Shown here one piece after another: positions 23,051 through 35,280 of a stretch of 64,000 nt of DNA. The position numbers and the translations under genes were made by a program. This DNA comes from Lactarius indigo (Eukaryota > Basidiomycota > Agaricomycetes > Russulales > Russulaceae), in NCBI GenBank assembly GCA_025766275.1, contig JAFKAC010000073.1, forward strand, positions 1-64,000, given 5' to 3'. The notes beneath the pieces were generated by a model, which saw nothing but the letters and a program-made list of their open reading frames with translations, made no database searches and was not told the DNA's origin. Within the stretch, counting starts at the first letter, position 1; each line of letters begins with the position of its first letter.

Positions 23051-23802
23051 AATCAGACTCTAGCATGATGGCGTGCTTCGCCTATTGTTCGCCAATTGAT
23101 AGTTTCTGCTCCGGTCTGCCGGTTGCCATCCTTCCGATGTAACAGCAGCACGGCCATTGGGCCCGAAACTGGCTGTTTCGGAGTATCTCAGCCACTCCGA
23201 AACTGTCAGCCGTCACGCCTTATCTCGTCCATCACCATCAACTTGTTTTTCACTCACTTTGCCTCGCCTCGCTTTTTCTTCTCTCTCTTCCAACATCTTG
23301 TCCTCGAAACTGTCATTTCTCGCCTCACACCCCTGTCCCTTCCGCCATCGCCGGATGCCCCTCGATCACCCGCACCATACCAGCGTCGAGGCTAACGTCG
23401 CCTTCAAGCCTCCCAACTGCGACGCCAATGGCCTCAAGTCAACCATGCTTCCACCACTCACCATTCCTTTGCTTTCCCTGACATCTTCATCGCCTCCTTC
23501 ATGTCTTCACCCTCAGCCGATCGACTTCGCATCATCGCCTCTCAAGCCACGACTCTTCATCGGATTATTCTAGTTCACGCTCTCTGTCTCAGGCACAGGC
23601 ACGCCCAATATCTTTTAAATTTTCCTTTCTTCTTCTGACACTTTCTTTGTACTCATAGTGCGCGTTGTTGATACCTCTGGCGCTGTCGTTTGGCCACGCT
23701 CCCTTGTTCTCCAACTCTCCTACTTCCATGATGATTCGTACCCTTTTCCCCGCGCTCGCCTCATGTTTCCACCTGTTGATTCCCTCTCCGCCTTCGACTT
23801 TT
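23051..23802. other. Intergenic stretch, no gene seen
   Basis: AT/TC-rich sequence with short random frames between the Plavaka remnant and the G5 element. The pentamer CTTTT at 23798-23802 is the left copy of the G5 target duplication. Confidence 0.5.
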
Positions 23803-24256
23803 TGTAACGCCGTCACAACATTAGCTCGACTTGAGCTTGCGGGAAGGCGACTGCGACTTAGCTAATCATGCCAAAGGCGTATGGCACGAAGGCAACTTCT
23901 AGATGTTCAAAGACACTAGAGTACTGGTGGCACTCTATCTTGATAGAGGCAGGACATTTTAGATGACATGAGACAAGAAGTGACGATTGAAGAAGACCAA
24001 GATGGCGTATCTTGGTCTTCCGCAGCTACCTTAAATACAAGAAGAGCAGGCTTTCAAGCGCTGCTATGAGTCACCGTATCGTAGCGTCCAACGTATCGCG
24101 TAAGTACCGCAATCCTAGTACTACTACTACCTGTACTAGGATTGAGTCACCCTTCAACTCCTAACTCCTATCGTAAACCCCGAGTCTGTGACTAATCTAC
24201 CTTACCGCCGTAGCCACAACTGGTACAGTAAGGGTCCGATATGCACAACCGTAACA
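23803..24256 (-). repeat. 3' LTR of G5
   Basis: 454 bp from TGTAACG to CGTAACA. It is aligned base for base with the partner at 31017-31470, with about 18 differences by hand count, all transitions. Confidence 0.95.
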
Positions 24257-24696
24257 CCACCCCCTTCTCAGCGTGAGACCCCAGACTCACCGAAAGTCTC
24301 GCGCCGCCCACGTGGACTGCTCCTCACTAATCCTCTCAAACACGTTTGCCCGCTCCAACCGGTAGATGCAGTCCATCTTGTCGTCCTGTGCCGCTATCTG
24401 CATCATCTGAAGTTGACGAATGCGGGCGGCAAGGTGTTCCTCCTCATACGCTGCTGCCCGATAGCGCGTCACCTCCACAGTCAGGGATTCATCCCCGATG
24501 CGGTTCAGCGCGCGGTCCGTGATCTTGTTGGATGCGAGGATGATGAGGTCCTCGTGGGCAATGTGGGTGCGTCCCGCAGCTGACAGCATCGGATGGGTGT
24601 AGAGGGGTTTGCCATAGAGATGGGGGGATCCTGGGATAAGTCCCAGGACAAAGGGGTTCACACCTCCGACTATCTGAACATGACTGGCATTCCTCT

Positions 24697-25389
24697 CTAT
24701 GCCGTCAGGTCTGGTGATGGGGAAGTGAATGTAATGGGGCTGTCAATTCGCCCTGAACCCTTCAGGCGCAAGGACCTGTGCAGGGTTGTTGTTGCGGGTG
24801 ATGGGGGTATGAAGTGCGACGCCGGGCAGTCGCACACATCCTCGAGGCATGGGGGTTCCATCGGTATGGACAAGCCATGGGGTGATTCGGGAATTAGTAG
24901 GGTGGCTGTGCGTTTGAAGGAGGGGGTGTCTAACCGGGTAGTAATCTCCATCCTCATGGTGAGTTTCGTCATCAGGGAGTGAAGCCTGCGCTGCCGCAGC
25001 TCACTCAATCTCCTCTGCGCTAAGCGCAACTGTTTGTCCGCCCAGTCCTTCGCTAACCTCTGCCAGTCCTCCGCTGCTTCTAACTCCTGTTGGGTCTTCG
25101 AGGGGACGCTCGGCAGGAAGAATTCCCCTTGTGCCGATGAGGTTGTCACCCGGGGGGATGATCGCGATGGGCTCACGATTGCCGTTGTCATCTTGGAAGA
25201 TGTGAGCGACGGCATGCTGCTTGTCGTCGGGCTGGTGGGTTGGATCAGGGAACCTCTGTAAGACATTAGCCCATTCTTGAGCGGTGATATGCCCCGCTTG
25301 CATGTTTGCAGGTGTGTACGGAGTGAGCTGGACCGGTTGAACCACGGTTTCTTCATTGTTTTCGAGGAGGTTGGCGGTGTCTTGTGCAA
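24697..25389 (-). other. Open +1 frame overlapping the G5 pol tail
   Basis: 230 uninterrupted codons lie in the +1 frame relative to pol, spanning a place where the pol frame itself has a stop. The translation includes an amphipathic helix with W-x6-W-x3-QL-x-L-A-x2-R and ends near SLRLKGSGRIDSPITF. Both features recur in the +1 frame of G6. It may be a third ORF or a real coding frame reached by shifting. No homology to a known domain is claimed. Confidence 0.45.
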
Positions 25390-28300
25390 CTTGGTCGAGG
25401 AGGATCACCATGGTGACATGTCTGAGAGGGGAAGTGGGCATGGAGGTGTGAGAGGATTGAATGTAGGAGGGATACTCTCTCTGGTTGTCCACGGGCTGGC
25501 TTTTAAGGTATCGCGTGGCTGTTCGGCCCGCCTGATACTCCTGTGTCGCTTCTGGAGCGAATACGTCGTTCTTATCGACCCACTGGTTCTCTGAGTCTGG
25601 ATACCCTTTCCACTTGACGAGATATTGCAGCTTCTTCCTTCTGCCAAAATGCCAGGAGTCTGGAATGGCCTCAACTTCGTACTCTTCTTCGCCTTCCACA
25701 AGATCCGGTGGTGGACGTGGGAAGTTTTCGCCGTGAAAGGTTGTATTCTTGTACGCCGTGAGAAGATCGATGTGGAACACTGGATGGATGCTCCACTGTG
25801 TGGGAAGTTCGAGACGGTAATTGTAAGGGGACATCACCTGGACCACCTTAAATGGCCCGTGGCGTCATGCCGCCAACTTCGTTGTAGGCTGATTGGTTCG
25901 TAGGTGCTTTCCTTCCAGCCATACCTGGTCACCGACTTGATAGCGTGGGGTATCTTTGTGCTTGACCCAGCTATCTTGTGCCTTTTTGATAAGGTCTTGG
26001 GCGAGCTGGCACGCTTCCTTCAGTTGTGTCAGTCTGGTGATCACATTTGGAATTGGGGATGGCTTATCCATCCAATCGGCCGTCGGGTTATACCCCATCA
26101 GAAGCATGAATGGTGATTGTTTCGTGTGCTCGTGGGGCCAGTTGTTATAAGTGAATTCTGCTATGGGAAGGTATGCCACCCAGTTATCTTGGCGCTCATT
26201 GGCCCAGAACCGCAGATATTGCTCGAGCCATTGATTGGTTCGTTTGGACTGCCCGTCCGTGCGTGGGTGGTAAGCCGTTGAGATGTTTTGTTGGATGCCC
26301 AGTATACAGCACACTTCTCTTGTGAATTTGGAGGTAAATCGGGGGTCACGATCACTAATGATTTTGCACGGTAATCTGAACCATCTGAACACATGATTGA
26401 CGTACAAGATGGCTGTACCCTCCGCCGTAATCTCTTCGTTGCATGGGATGAATATGGAGGCCTTGCTGCAGTCGTGATCTGTGATGGTCAGAACACTGTC
26501 GTACGACTGTGAGGTTGGCAATTTAGTGATGAAGTCCAGAGCAATGGTGTGGAAAGGGGGGGCGTCTGTCGTGGCTGTGATTGGGTGTAATGGTGCACGG
26601 GTTGGTCTGGTATTGACCTTGTTCCGCTGACACTCCGCACACCCTGTGACATATTCGTACACATCTTGGCGAATGCGCGGCCACCAATGATGCCATTCTA
26701 CGATTTGTTGTGTCTGACTTATTCCGGGGTGTCCATGTACTGGCGGGTCGTGGTGGTCTTGTATGATAGCCCGGTATGTTGCCATGGGTCCTGTAATTAC
26801 CAATCATCCGTCCTTGTACCATTCTCCTTCTATCTTTTTGAGGTGATGGGCGTCGACCCAAGTCTTGATTATGGTGGGGTCCTGCCGTCGCCTCAGTTGT
26901 TGCATCATGGGATGTATTTCCAGTGTGCGTGCGGCATTAGCAGCTTGTATGAATACTTCCGGAGGTAGGACGACCACACCTTGGTTATCTTCCTCTCCCT
27001 GATCGTAATCTGGCCGTCTCGATAGTGCATCTGCCCTTCCGTTGTTCTTTCCCTTGATGTGATGGATCTCGAAATCATACTCCATCAGCTCTAATACTTC
27101 CCGAGTGACTCTCTGACTAATCTTTTGCTGTGTCTTCCAGTATTGCAGGTTCAGGTGATCTGAGAATATTTTGATCTTGTGTGGGGAACCTGCAAGTAAA
27201 GGTCGCCAGTGTCGGAGGGCTTTTACGATGGCGAGAAGTTCTAGGTCATAGATGTCGTAATTGCATTCTGCTTCGCTCAACGTCACAGAATAGTATCCTA
27301 TTGGGTGCTTGTGCCCGTCACTTTTCTTCTGTAGGAGTACTGCACCTACCGCAAACCTGGAGGCGTCGACCTCCAATTCGAATTGGTCTTGTAGGTTGGG
27401 GTGTGCCAGCACCGGTTCTTCGGTAACAAGGCACTTGAGTGTCTTGAATGCGCGATCTTCTTCTTCTGTCCATTGCCATTCGGTGTCCTTTCTTGTAAGT
27501 CGATTCAATGGTCGGGCGTGTGTAGTGAAACCTCGGATGAATAAGCGGTAAAAGTTGCAGAAGCCCAGGAAGGAGCGTACATCCCTGACCTTTGTTGGCA
27601 TAGGCCAATCTCTGATGCCTTGAACTTTTACCGGATCCATACGTGTTACCCCCTTTTCAAGGATTACCCCCAGGTAATCCATCCGAGGTTGGTGGAAAAG
27701 GCATTTGTCGAGTTTGAAATACAGGTCATGCTCCTGGGCGACGCGAAGGACGTCTGTAACTGCCGCGATGTGGTCCGCGGAATCGTGACCCTCGCGTGTC
27801 GCAATCCTGATGTCGTCCATATAGACCCTGATTGCTGTACCGCGAAGTTCATGCTTGGCGATCGTGTCCCTGTAGATGTGGTTCATCATAGTCTGGAAGG
27901 TTGCAGGGGAATTTGTGAGGCCAAAGAACATGACCGTTGGTTCAAAGAGGCCAAATTTGGTTTTGAAGGCCGCCTTTTCTTGATCCCCATCCTGAATACG
28001 GATGTTGTTATACCCCCATTGGATGTCGAGTTTGGTGTAGATGTGTGCGTTACTGAGGTCATAGATGAGGTCTTGAATAAGAGGGAGGGGGTATTGGTTG
28101 CATATGGTATGGGAATTAATTACTTGGTAGTCCTGTACCAGGCGTAGTTTTCCGTCCTTCTTTTTAACGAAGAAAAATGATGAAGCATATGGGGAAATGG
28201 AGGGACGCAAGTATCCTTGCTGGAGTTTTTCGTCCAGAAATTCCTTGAGCTTGCCTTCTTCTTCCTGTGTGAGCGGGTATATTTTGCAATCTATCACGGA

Positions 28301-28986
28301 TGGGGTATTTGGCTTGAAGTCGATGGCATGATCCCATGGCCTAGCAGGGGGGAAGCATTGGGATGCTTCTTCGCTGAAGAGCTTCCAGAACGCTTGGTAA
28401 ACAGCCGGTAAATCAACAGGCGTTTTTTCTTCCTTGGCTTGAATCACGAGCTTGGTGGATGTGGTGGCACATACATATACGTCTTCTTTGTCCAAATTTG
28501 CTGCTATTTCTTCTTTCTGGTCGTCAGTGAGAGCAGCTGCGATGACAGTGTGGCAGTGCAAACTGTCCTTCGTGCTAATTACCACAGGCATGACCTCCTC
28601 GTGTACCACCGCGTCTTGCCAGTTGATTGTTGGTTCGTAAGTTGCCAACCACGGATATCCCAGCACGACTTCCTCGGTTCCAAGGTCCGTGATCAGGAAT
28701 CGCATGGTCCTGTGATATCCTTTTGCGTATACGTCAAGGTCTGTGAAATGAGTGATAGACCCAGCTTTATTTTCCATGTTATCGATATTCCAGATTTTTC
28801 GTGGTCGGGTCATTGGCTGGACTCTGATACCCATCTTCTTTGCAAAGTTTGGGTGTATGAAGTTGTCGGTGGCTCCTGAATCCACCAGTGCTTTTATATC
28901 GGCCATTCGGTAATTTGTGCGAATCGAGACTGGAATTCGAAGGGAACGAAAGTGCGTCATGATTACAGAATTACAATTTAAAGCCC

Positions 28987-30996
28987 TCACCCAGGCCAAT
29001 GGGTGAGGGCGCTCCGAAAACCCTCTTTTCCCCATAGGTCCTGCAATATCAGGTCCTTTACTTCGTCTGGGGCGTTAGCCACTCCTGTAAGCCACTCCTT
29101 GGCCTGTTCTTCTGTGGTTTTGCTTGTCGAGGCGGCCTGTATTTGGGCCGGCGGCGCTTCTTGTGTGTAATAGTCAGTCTTGGTCATCCGGACCGTAGAA
29201 GGTCTGGGATTCTGTGGTTGCCATTGTTGCGGCTGTCTGGGGCTAGGACAGTTTCATGAGAGATGACCAGGCGCGTTACAATTGTAACAGAGCACCATCC
29301 TTAGGTCTCATCAGGACCCTCCTCTTCCGCATCCTCTTGCCCCCGGCCCTCCCCTCGGTGGGAAGGGGGGTAAGCCCGTGTATGGTGGCTTGCCATAATC
29401 AATTTCTTCTGATCCTGCCAACCTAGCCTTGGCTCAGTTGGCAGACGTGTCCATTGCCCATGGGTTTGCGAGATTTTGGGGAACAGTCCACCCGGCATTG
29501 CCCATTTTCTTCGGCTTGTTATCCTTGTATTCATCCACTCTGGCTCAGATGTGGATATAATTGCATGGTCGGCGAAGCGTTGCTCACTTCCATTCATCGA
29601 ATGTTTCCGGCTCATCCAGATCATAGGTTTTCTCATATAGCTTCTTAGGCAGCCCTTTGGTGAACAGGTCAATGGTCTGGGGGTCGTTGAGGCAATACCC
29701 TGCTTTTCTGGCGGCTTCTTCAAACTCATTGACATACTTGTCAATGTCTCCATCGACCATTTTAAGCCCCTTCCTCAGAAGCGCTTGAGCTTGTTCTTGT
29801 TCGAGGGTATTGATGAACCTTTGGTTGAACCCCTCTGCTACTGCATTCCACAGATCCCTTGTATGTTGATCTATCCCCCGTTGTATTTGCCAGTTGAGCC
29901 ACTTGAGGTACGAGAGTACCCATTTGCTGACCGATACCCCTTTGATGTAGGACAGGAACAGGAGACTTTGTTGGTAGTCGTTGCACATGACGGGGGTATC
30001 AAGGTTCATTCCCCAGTATACGTGCCATTGCGTGAGGAACAAGTCCACTTTAGTGCAGTCTCCGTCGAAGATGGTGGGGGGTTCACCTGTCAATTTCTCA
30101 TGTCCATGTCCTCCCCCTCCTCCGCCGATTGGTGGGCCTCCTCCGCCTTCGCCTGGAGGTCCTCCTTCTGGCGGACCGCGTGGAAGGTCTGGTGGATTTC
30201 CTCCCCCTCCTGGTCACCGAGGAAAGTCTCCTCCTGGAGGTCCTCCCCATCCCGGTGGGGGGTCGAGTGGTAGTGTCGGTCTTCGTCCATCTCCTGATGG
30301 AGGGTCGCCTTGGTCAGGTCCGATAGCCCGAAAGATTGCTGTGTCATCTGCAGTCATTCGATGTCCCGTTTCGGGATTGATGGGTAGGAGGTGTTGTTGG
30401 GATTCTTGTCTGATTGCTTCGGCTGCTTCTCGCGCAGCTTGTTCTCTCATGGTCATAACTTCTTCCATCATCATTGTAGTTGTGGCCATCTCTGCGGCAG
30501 GTGATCGTACATGAATGACCTCTGGTTGTTCTGAGATATGTAGAGACTCAGCTCGCTGGATGGTGTATTGCTCGATGGGCCCGATGCTTGCTGGTCGATT
30601 TTCTTCGCTTTGTTCCTCTTCTTCGGTTTCTTCACTTACCGCTTCTCCGGTGGAGTGCTCCTGTATCTGGCCGTCAATTGGCCCCCAATTGGTTCGCGAG
30701 TTGAGTTCACGCACGTCGATATCGCACTGATACTGTCTTCCTGCTGGTCTGACAACGTCCCAGCAGTGGTCTATGGGGTTCCACATAATCTCCACCCAGC
30801 ACAGATGGTCGAAGTTGAACTCAACAGGTCTAAACCTCGTGGGTCCGTTGAATTCCACAAAATATCCGGTTTCATCTCCTCAATCTCTCCACCAGGCTGC
30901 TCCTAGGAACCGGGTTGGTACATTACGATCCCCTCTTCTTTCTAGATGATATGGACAGAAACTCATCCACTGGTCGCGGGTATTGACAGTCGCCAC
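28987..30996 (-). pseudogene. gag: Gag of G5, disrupted
   Basis: Homologous to G1 gag from the same GTG start position (30996) through MEFNGPTRFRPVEFNFDHLC and the gag domain (QWHVYWGMNLDTP). A TGA interrupts the early part (near 30885), frames change near 30215 and 29590, and a stop lies in the zinc-knuckle region near 29259. The 3' end WGKEGFRSA is preserved and overlaps pol, but with a longer read-out (ALTHWPG) than in G1. Confidence 0.85.
29017..29023 (-). promoter_or_regulatory. Putative -1 frameshift heptamer GGGTTTT, gag/pol of G5
   Basis: On the minus strand the gag codons GAG GGT TTT present G_GGT_TTT at the position equivalent to G1 and G6, inside the gag/pol overlap. Confidence 0.58.
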
Positions 30997-31003
30997 AATG
31001 AAT

Positions 31004-31014
31004 ATCTTTGTCTT
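31004..31014 (-). promoter_or_regulatory. Primer-binding site of G5, one mismatch
   Basis: On the minus strand AAGACAAAGAT starts 2 nt from the LTR. It pairs with the LTR-internal ATCTTGGTCTT at 10 of 11 positions. The single mismatch fits decay of a self-priming site that is perfect in G1 and G6. Confidence 0.65.
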
Positions 31015-31016
31015 AA

Positions 31017-31470
31017 TGTAACACTGTCACGATGTTAGCTCAACTTGAGCTTGTGGGAAGGCGACTGCGACTTAGCTAATCATGCCAAAGGCGTATGGCA
31101 CGAAGGCAACTTCTAGATGTTCAAAGACACTAGAGTACTGGCGGCACTCTATCTTGATAGAGGCGGGACGTTTTAGATGACGTGAGACAAGAAGTGACGA
31201 TTGAAGAAGACCAAGATGGCATATCTTGGTCTTCCGCAGCTACCTTAAATACAAGAAGAGCAGGCTTTCAAGCGCTGCTATGAGTCACTGTATCGTAGCA
31301 TCCAACATATCGCGTAAGTACCGCAATCCTAGTACTACTACTACCTGTACTAGGATTGAGTCACCCTTCAACTCCTAACTCCTATCATAAACCCCGAGTC
31401 CGTGACTAATCTACCTTACCGCCATAGCCACAACTGGTACAGTAAGGGTCCGATATGCACAACCGTAACA
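31017..31470 (-). repeat. 5' LTR of G5
   Basis: 454 bp from TGTAACA to CGTAACA. On the minus strand it contains AAGACCAAGAT...ATCTTGGTCTT (31230-31202 region). The second arm would start the RNA if the element is self-primed. Confidence 0.95.
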
Positions 31471-32639
31471 CTTTTAGTTTACTTTTCCCCACCTTACCTT
31501 TCCCTCCTCACACTTCTCAACTTAGTCGCATTTTCATTTTGTTGACTTTAGGTACAGACTGCATGTATAAAGGTCTCAGGTTCGCGTTTGGAATGTATCA
31601 GTTGATCTCCCCCCGTCCTTTCTCCTTCATATTTCGTGTGATTCAGTTGTCTTTCGGGTCAGGCCTTAAAAGTCAAAGGCACTCAAATTACTTTTCTCAA
31701 TTGCTCGAGTCGTACTCCTCGTCCACTTCAAGATCGACTCTCGTCTCGTCTTCTCGACTCCGTGCCGCTAACCCTTTACTCTTCTCTAGATAATTTCCCT
31801 TCGCAATTGATCTAACAATCTTCACGAAGTGTTCTTTTGCTCGGCTTGGCCCATCATCCCTTTCATCAACGTCTTGGGTCATTCCTCTCGTATTAATATT
31901 GTATCCTATCACCATCCCGGACTGCCACCATTTTAACCCCTTCCTATCCACCCTCTGCCCATGACTACTCACACACACGCTTTCGAGCACGTTCACCGAA
32001 GGCCTGTTCCGACATATACGGCCTTTTACCCTGACTACCACCTAGGCACGTTGTACATGTCCACATTACTAGTGCATGACATTTGCTCACTTCCCCTCTA
32101 CATAACCCGGCACGCTCTGAGATTGGTAAAGAGGCCTGGATTATTGCCTGGAAAGAAAGCAAAAGACAGGCCTTGCCTGGCTGGACATCTGGCAGAAAAT
32201 TAAGGATCTGGAAACAACGCTGACTCCTGGCATTCTGGAACCTGTCTGGGAACAGACTGGAAAATATCTTCCAGTTCTCCCAGTACATACAGGTCATCCA
32301 GTCCCTGAACAAAATGCTGATGGCGCTTCCTCGCCTTCGTGCTCATGCTTGTCGAAGGCTCTATTCGTTGATTTTCTTTCTTCCAGCACTCTCTTTCCGA
32401 ATATGACGTCGATTCTGTCAGCAATTCTGTCAGAAAAGCCATGGCGTCGTTTGGCGACTCGAGCCAACGCCCAGCACCTGTTCCGGGCTTACTGCAGTCA
32501 ACATTCAATACTTAGTTTTAAGTTGTACGCAATGTCAGATAGCCAGGAAAGTAGCCCTCTCATGTCGCCAGTGGTGCCCAGTATCGGGCTCTAACACCGC
32601 AGCGGACTGCCGGTGAGCCCACTCATCCCCACTCTTTTC
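31471..32639. other. Intergenic stretch, no confident gene
   Basis: Short frames on both strands (the longest on the minus strand are 115 and 102 codons near 31965-32508) show no motif that I recognise. Repeated CTGG-rich words occur near 32140-32280. Confidence 0.4.
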
Positions 32640-34340
32640 ACTTTGGTTGTTGCTGTTTACAACTACGCCTTCATGCAGCTTACCAGAAAAATATCGCAAA
32701 TTGGTCGAAAACTCCGACCCCGACCCCGACCCCACGTACGGCGTCAGGACGCAGCCACCTAGCAAAAAAACAGCGATCTTGTGCCCAGTGCCCACACCCG
32801 AAGCTGCCACTATCACACCTCCGCCACTTGTACCACACATTCAGCCCATCCCGTGTCAATCACCATAGCAGGGTCACATTCCCTTCCCTCTTCCGACCCG
32901 CGCGGTACAGGCTGTACCCCGCTCCCGAGAATTCTACAGGCGCTTCAATCGACCTACGCCTCGTGCATGTTTGTAGGCGTGGCGCTCCTTATGCAACCTG
33001 CCCTCTCCAGCTCGAGTGCCTTCGCCGCAGCCCCGACAGCAGTTTCAACCTCGGTGCGCCCGAGACGTGGCGGCGTCGTGAGCTATGCTGACCCCGGTTC
33101 GGGAGACGACATCCCCGATGCGGGGGAGGTCGACTCGGACGGGTCGGATTTCGTCGCGAGAGGTGGGACGCGCAATGTCATTCGGGCGGTGCGGTTCGCA
33201 TCACTAATAGTACGACATCGTATGCGGCAGGTGGGACTCCCGCAGTTTCCACGGCCGCGGCCGCGTCACGGATGGAGCTGGACCAGAGCCATCCGGGTAC
33301 CCCCCCCCCGCGTGGTTCATAATCGCGAAGCCCTTTGGGCCGACAAAGCACGTGGACTTGTGAGCCGTCTGCTGTCGCTCTCACCGCTTGTAGCCCACTC
33401 TCATCGCGTGAGTAGCTCGGAAGAGAAGCCCGCAGTACAAGCCCAACGATCCGTCGCGTTCGTATCGATTCGCATCCAGTTCGAGACAAATGTGCGCCCG
33501 CATCCGTGATCTTAGTATGGAATTTGTGCGATCCGCTCGTCACATCAGAGCAATTTGCGCGAACTTTCTGCGCCAAGCTTGATCCACTGTTGGCACCGTG
33601 GGCGGACCGTCGCGGCGCAGATCTGCGCCAAGTTGGAGGATCAGGACAGCCTGAGCAACATGGAGCTCGCAGTGGGCGGCGGCAAGGTTCCGGAATCCCG
33701 TTTCAATCTCAGCTTTCGTCCCGGGCGGATCCCCACTCTCGTTCGTTGCCTTCACCCACCGGCTTCAGAACGACCTGCAGGTGGATACCCACCACCTGCC
33801 AGACCACATCGAGATCGAGTACGGCCGACACTCCGGGCTCACGTCAGAGGAGTTCACACATTGGCTCTGACTCGACCTCGGCCTTGCTGGCGAGGCGAAT
33901 CCCCTGGTTGCACACGCAGTGCACGAGGAACTCACGAAGCACAAGAAGGATGCGACCGAGCGGGGCGTCATTTGTGGGCTCCAGATAAAGCAAGCGGCGA
34001 GCGCAGAGGAGGCGCCAAGGACAAGACCGGTCTCGGGTTCGGGTGGGGCCGAACACCGAAGGAGGGTTGGGGCCCGCGGATCTTGCGAAGCGTGCGGAGG
34101 GACTTGGTGGAAGCCGAGGAATTTATGAGGCTGTGGGGGATGTTGTCACAAGAGGAGGTGGAGCGGCTGGAAATCGAGCGGGAGCGTACGAACAGGTGCG
34201 TCGCGTGGTTTTTTTGTTCTATCGATCTTATTAATAGCGGTTAGATTCATCCTTGCAGACTGCTACGGAGAGAAACATCGAAGTTCCAGAATTCGACCAG
34301 GACGAAAAGGATACGATACTAGCTCGGGCTCCAGTCTAGG
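32640..34340 (+). pseudogene. SNF5/SMARCB1-family chromatin-remodelling subunit, degenerate copy
   Basis: Intact SNF5-family proteins are core subunits of SWI/SNF-type remodelers and carry two imperfect repeats. Here LPEKYRKLVENSDPDPDPTYG (from about 32680, one residue omitted: it continues with V) resembles the N-terminal region. PRRGGVVSYADPGSGDDIPD follows (33060-33120). The first repeat (IRIQFETNV...WNLCDPLVTSEQFARTFC) and second repeat (VDTHHLPDHIEIEYG...LVAHAVHEELTKHK) are then seen in different frames. Breaks occur near 33510 and 33600 and a TGA lies at about 33868. The 3' end shows KDKTGLGFGWGR and a GT-AG intron (34195 to about 34257) before RRETSKF. The breaks argue for a pseudogene. 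Confidence 0.6.
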
Positions 34341-34424
34341 GTTCTTTGTTCCTCCGCACTTCATATTTTATTCTTTGTTCTTTTCTTTTTCTCTTGTGAT
34401 TTCCCGGCTCGGGCCCGTAAATTA

Positions 34425-35280
34425 TTGTTGACTCTTTCACAATGCAGGACAATTCGTCTCAATATAGACAAAATGGCAGGGGTACCCTCACCCTTCAATT
34501 CTGACCTGCTCAGTTCCGCGGACCTCGATATGCTTCCGTGCCATAATACTTACACAAGACGAAGCGTCACGTCCACTCTGAGTATTAGCAGCGAGGAGGC
34601 TAGGGAATTATCTGTGTGGATCGTCTGGACCCCAGCCCTCTGGATTGGGCGGCCGCGGCTGAGTGCAGGTACAGTACAAATCAGCAACCCTGATGAGTGC
34701 CTGATTCAAAAAAAAAACCCCCTGATGAGTGGGGTGGTCTTAAGTAGGTCATCATCATTTGAAGCTACTATTGATTTCCTAGGAATATCATTTATCTCCT
34801 ACCAACGCAACTAATTCTGACTCGCAGTTGAGTCTATCTACGCCTACCCTCGTGTCGAAATCAATTACTCGCCACAGCCTACCAGGTACTATGTCGCGTA
34901 GTGCCTTTCTTTTATACTTTATCACTAACGGGCCCTTGCAGGCGGCTACGGAGATAGACATCGCAGTTCTAGAGTCCGACCAGGATGAAAAGGATACGGT
35001 ACTAAATTATGATATCTATCTTATTCGTAAGCGGTCGTGCCCTCCGTAATGATAATCCATCGACCGCCGTGCTCAGACCCCAGTTTATTCCGCGGTTGGT
35101 CCGACGTTATCAAATATGGTATATCTCCACGCACGCGGGACAGAGCATTAGCAGCGAGAAGCTGTTTACATTGCCTCAAGAACTATCTGTGTGCGTGTAT
35201 CGTGCGAATCATATATCCTCCGGATTGGGGGACCGCGGGCGAGTGCAGATCTCCTGGTAATCTCATTTATATCTGACGCC
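34425..35280 (+). pseudogene. Duplicated exon debris next to the SNF5-like copy
   Basis: 34941-35005 repeats, with changes, the last exon piece of the SNF5-like copy (34258-34325; shared words CTACGGAGA and GACCAGGA.GAAAAGGATACG). 34580-34668 and 35140-35250 resemble each other (CATTAGCAGCGAG.AG, GAACTATCTGTGTG, CGGATTGG...GAGTGCAG). 34430-34555 also resembles 38030-38170. No intact reading frame results. This looks like repeated small segmental duplication followed by decay. Confidence 0.5.

Larger units (their letters stand above)
24287..29035 (-). pseudogene. pol: Pol of G5 with in-frame TGA codons
   Basis: A 743-codon open part holds protease (DSGATDNF), RT (RVYMDDIRIAT) and RNase H (VDASRFAVGAVLLQ) and ends at TGA near 26804, in the residue after WYKDG. 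The second part (26803-25865) is integrase with HGHPG...CAECQ, LDFITKLP, ISDRDPRF and TDGQSKRTNQW; Glu is changed to Lys at the catalytic position. It ends at another TGA. The third part has the chromodomain (LQYLVKWKGYPDSENQW) and a TGA at 25001-25003. The tail then runs to NPFVLGLIPG...LYGKPLY and a coiled coil, ending near 24287. The integrase would be inactive twice over. Confidence 0.88.
23803..31470 (-). mobile_element. Full-length decayed Ty3/Gypsy chromovirus (element G5)
   Basis: A 7668-bp element with two 454-bp LTRs (23803-24256, 31017-31470), flanked by CTTTT on both sides (23798-23802, 31471-31475). On the minus strand the order is LTR, primer site, gag, pol with chromodomain, polypurine tract (GAGAAGGGGGTGG, 24257-24269), LTR. 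Gag and pol carry several in-frame TGA codons and frameshifts. LTR differences are restricted to CpG sites (see findings). Confidence 0.96.

Noticed and set aside
25904..26150. Plus-strand frames over G5 integrase
   Set aside because: Antisense shadows of the minus-strand integrase coding frame.
29981..30514. 177-codon plus frame rich in Pro/Gly opposite G5 gag
   Set aside because: It is the antisense shadow of the Gly/Pro-rich gag linker; low complexity keeps both strands open.
32200..32508. 102-codon minus frame with an acidic helix-like sequence
   Set aside because: No family recognised, no supporting introns or partner exons; left as unassigned.
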